DNA from: Bacteroidales bacterium
GTDB taxonomy: Bacteria; Bacteroidota; Bacteroidia; Bacteroidales; UBA10428
NCBI GenBank assembly: GCA_030626465.1
Contig: DAOUOU010000152.1
Location: forward strand, 1-6,890
DNA length: 6,890 nucleotides
Direction of reading: 5' to 3'
A program made the position numbers and the translations under genes. The notes under the pieces are model-generated. The model ran no database searches. It was not told the origin of the DNA and saw nothing but the letters and a program-made list of their open reading frames with translations. The first letter of the stretch is position 1, and each line of letters starts with the position of its first letter. Below are positions 5,157 to 6,890 of this stretch, piece after piece.

Positions 5157-5498
5157 TTATTCTGCAACAATTGATTTTACCAAAAGTTCCTTGCCTGAGA
5201 TTATTTCAGGTCCGTAACCGGAACATTTCGGGCATGGAGAAAACAGATCTTCCGGAAAATACTCGTTCTTACAATTCCGGCAAATAGCTTTGGCCTTGGT
5301 AATGATCAGTTTAACTTTCGTATTCTCTATTATCGTACCTGGTTTTAAGCTTTCAAGAGCCATTTCGAGCGCAGATATTTCAACACCCGACAATGTGCCT
5401 ATCTCCAGCTCTATCTCTTTTGCCTGATGAGCTCCATGTTGCTTTAAAGTATCGTCAACAATTTCAATAATATTTTGTGCCAGAGAAAACTCATGCAT
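5157..5498 (-). CDS. hypA: Hydrogenase nickel incorporation metallochaperone HypA
   Basis: This is the nickel metallochaperone that docks HypB and the hydrogenase large-subunit precursor. The 113-residue length is standard. The N-terminal MHE (1-3), which supplies the nickel ligands including His2, is intact. The structural zinc site is CRNC (73-76) and CPKC (89-92), a CX2C-X12-CX2C arrangement. The N-terminal helix and the EIELEIGTLSGV strand (28-39) match the family. The MHE requirement fixes the start at 5498, and a short AGG lies 3 nt upstream of the ATG (AGTAGGTTATG). It is separated from hypE by 36 nt. HypA paralogues such as HybF share these features, but the neighbours support a general HypA. 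Confidence 0.97.
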   Translation of the reverse strand: MHEFSLAQNIIEIVDDTLKQHGAHQAKEIELEIGTLSGVEISALEMALESLKPGTIIENTKVKLIITKAKAICRNCKNEYFPEDLFSPCPKCSGYGPEIISGKELLVKSIVAE

Positions 5499-5534
5499 AA
5501 CCTACTACTCTTTTTGAGAATAAAGATATATTCA

Positions 5535-6551
5535 TTAACAAATTCTGGGAAGCATTTCTCCACTCAGCATTTCAACAATCCTTTGTCCGCCAACGATCGA
5601 TCGCATGACAACTTTTCCGGGATGCTTATCAGTAATTTCACCTGCTATTGAGGCATGCTTACCAAGTCTATGTTGTTTTAGTGTTTTAATCATAAGTTCT
5701 GCTTTATCCGGATTGACAACCATCATGATCTTTCCTTCATTTGCCAGGTATAAAGGATCGAAACCATAAAGCTCACATACAGCCCTTACACTTTTTTTTG
5801 TTGGTATTTCTTTTTCACTGATCCTGATTCCGTAGGATCTTTTATGACAAGTTTCTACCAGCACAGTAGCCAGTCCGCCACGTGTAATATCGCGCATAAA
5901 CCGGACATCTGCCGGATTGTGCAAGACTTTTTCTGTCATTGAAACCAATGGGGTTGCATCAGAAAGGATCTCTTCATCAAGCAATAAATTTTCACGAGCT
6001 GATAAAATCGCAATTGCATGATCACCAAGGGTTCCGGTTATAATGATTTTATCACCAACTTTTATACTGTCCTGATTTTTCAGGTGCTCTCTGCCTTCCG
6101 GAACAATACCAACACCACTGGTATTAATAAATATCTTGTCGCACTGACCACGTCTTACAACTTTTGTATCGCCCGCTACAATTTTAATTCCTGCCTCATC
6201 AGCTTCTCTTGCCATCGACTTAGTAATTTGAATAAGATCGTTAACCGGGAATCCTTCTTCGATGATAAATCCTGTACTCAAATATTTTGGAATAGCTCCC
6301 GATACACAAAGATCATTGACTGTTCCGCTAACAGCCAGCTGACCAATATCTCCTCCCGGGAAAAACACCGGATCAATAACATACGAATCTGTAGTAAAAG
6401 AAATATGCTCTGCTCCTAATTGTATTCGGGCAGAATCACTTAAATCTTCGAGCATAGGATTTTGAAAATGTTTCAGGAATATTTCCTCAATCAACTCACG
6501 ACTTAAACGTCCCCCGCTGCCATGACCGATCCGTATTATTTTTTTGCTCAT
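5535..6551 (-). CDS. hypE: Hydrogenase maturation protein HypE (carbamoyl dehydratase)
   Basis: HypE accepts a carbamoyl group from HypF on its C-terminal cysteine and dehydrates it with ATP to a thiocyanate, which supplies the cyanide ligands passed to iron on HypC-HypD. The protein has 338 residues, a normal length, and the PurM/AIRS-like fold. The glycine-rich N-terminal motif is HGSGG (10-14). Other conserved blocks are TTDSYVIDP (53-61), VAGDTKVV (125-132), RDITRGGL (220-227) and NEGK (271-274). The diagnostic C-terminus PRIC ends in Cys338, the modified residue, so the active tail is intact. No Shine-Dalgarno is seen. The gene follows hypD by 51 nt and precedes hypA by 36 nt, consistent with one hyp operon. 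Confidence 0.97.
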   Translation of the reverse strand: MSKKIIRIGHGSGGRLSRELIEEIFLKHFQNPMLEDLSDSARIQLGAEHISFTTDSYVIDPVFFPGGDIGQLAVSGTVNDLCVSGAIPKYLSTGFIIEEGFPVNDLIQITKSMAREADEAGIKIVAGDTKVVRRGQCDKIFINTSGVGIVPEGREHLKNQDSIKVGDKIIITGTLGDHAIAILSARENLLLDEEILSDATPLVSMTEKVLHNPADVRFMRDITRGGLATVLVETCHKRSYGIRISEKEIPTKKSVRAVCELYGFDPLYLANEGKIMMVVNPDKAELMIKTLKQHRLGKHASIAGEITDKHPGKVVMRSIVGGQRIVEMLSGEMLPRIC

Positions 6552-6602
6552 TGTTAATGGCTTGTAATATCATTTTTTAATCAGTCTCTGAAAATAATAA
6601 TT

Positions 6603-6890
6603 CTATTCAGCTTCCTGGTAATTAAAGTATGCATGGCATGAGCCTTCTGATGATACCATGCAAGCTCCAACCGGATTAGAAGGTGTACATTTATTCCCAA
6701 ACTTGGGGCAATCGGTTGGCTTTTTCAACCCTTTTAAAATTTGACCGCACAGACACCCTTTGGGTTCCGGTCCTGTCTCCGGATCAACATGTATTTGCTT
6801 TTTTGCGTCGTATATGCTATACTCTTCCTTGAGGCGTAAACCACTCTCAGGTATGACTCCAATACCCCTCCAGTATTCATCGCAAGGTTC
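6603..6890 (-). CDS. hypD: Hydrogenase maturation factor HypD, C-terminal part (runs off the window)
   Basis: The last 95 codons of a minus-strand gene enter from the right edge and end at TAG (6603-6605); the start and the N-terminal three quarters are outside. HypD with HypC forms the scaffold on which Fe(CN)2CO is assembled. The visible part contains the cysteine-rich C-terminal domain: CLCGQILKG (visible residues 46-54), then CPKFGNKCTP (61-70), GACMVSSEGSC (75-85) and an aromatic tail. That pattern of cysteines around the [4Fe-4S] cluster is specific to HypD. An additional cysteine near the edge (visible residue 3, EPCDEYWRG) is also typical of the family. The reading frame has no interruption. 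It is the most upstream hyp gene seen; hypC or hypF would be expected beyond 6890. Confidence 0.95.
   Translation of the reverse strand, partial: EPCDEYWRGIGVIPESGLRLKEEYSIYDAKKQIHVDPETGPEPKGCLCGQILKGLKKPTDCPKFGNKCTPSNPVGACMVSSEGSCHAYFNYQEAE

Noticed and set aside
6018..6419. 133-codon plus-strand open frame inside hypE
   Set aside because: Although long, it is fully antisense to hypE, whose motifs are complete; the translation is Asn/Ser/Ile-rich and resembles no family I know.
3907..6890. A new system linking the ArsC-like protein with hydrogenase maturation
   Set aside because: The gene is on the opposite strand and convergent with hypB, so there is no co-transcription; adjacency alone is not evidence for a functional link.

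Overview
The window looks like chromosomal DNA from an anaerobic or facultative member of the Bacteroidota, probably Bacteroidales or Marinilabiliales-like. The DNA is AT-rich. Genes mostly lack a clear Shine-Dalgarno sequence. Several gene upstreams carry the Bacteroidota -7 box TAnnTTTG. The gene string DUF2520 protein / KdsC-type phosphatase / UbiA prenyltransferase / Maf is one I associate with that phylum. The taxon is an inference; there is no rRNA or other marker here.

Layout, left to right. Bases 1-98 hold a heptamer tandem repeat (AACCAGY)n cut by the window edge. Bases 111-3002, all on the minus strand, form a tightly packed four-gene unit, read as DUF2520/Rossmann protein, then KdsC-like HAD phosphatase, then UbiA-family prenyltransferase, then Maf nucleotide pyrophosphatase, with gaps or overlaps of 10, -7 and 3 nt. 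Around 3073-3106 is a strong minus-strand intrinsic terminator that closes the next gene, an unrecognised helical protein (3122-3580, minus). An AT-rich 326-nt intergenic region (3581-3906) separates that gene from a divergent plus-strand gene (3907-4338). This gene is homologous to ArsC/low-molecular-weight phosphatases but has lost the catalytic P-loop arginine. It converges, with a 5-nt gap, on a minus-strand hydrogenase maturation cluster that fills the rest of the window, read hypD (C-terminal 95 residues only), hypE, hypA, hypB.

How the genes work together. HypD and HypE are part of the machinery that builds and delivers Fe(CN)2CO to the large subunit of [NiFe]-hydrogenases, and HypA and HypB insert nickel. 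The cell therefore very probably has a [NiFe]-hydrogenase, although no structural subunit, hypC or hypF lies in the window; they may lie upstream beyond 6890. The left-hand operon joins an envelope-sugar step (KDO-8-phosphate phosphatase), a polyprenyl transfer step (possibly archaeal-type ether lipid or quinone-like chemistry) and nucleotide house-cleaning.

I do not see a clear undescribed multi-gene system. The items most worth a second look are the degenerate ArsC/LMW-PTP homologue with its palindrome-bearing upstream region, the heptamer array after maf, and the unrecognised protein with a duplicated EYEKC motif. The window's right-edge gene (hypD) is partial and its start is not visible.
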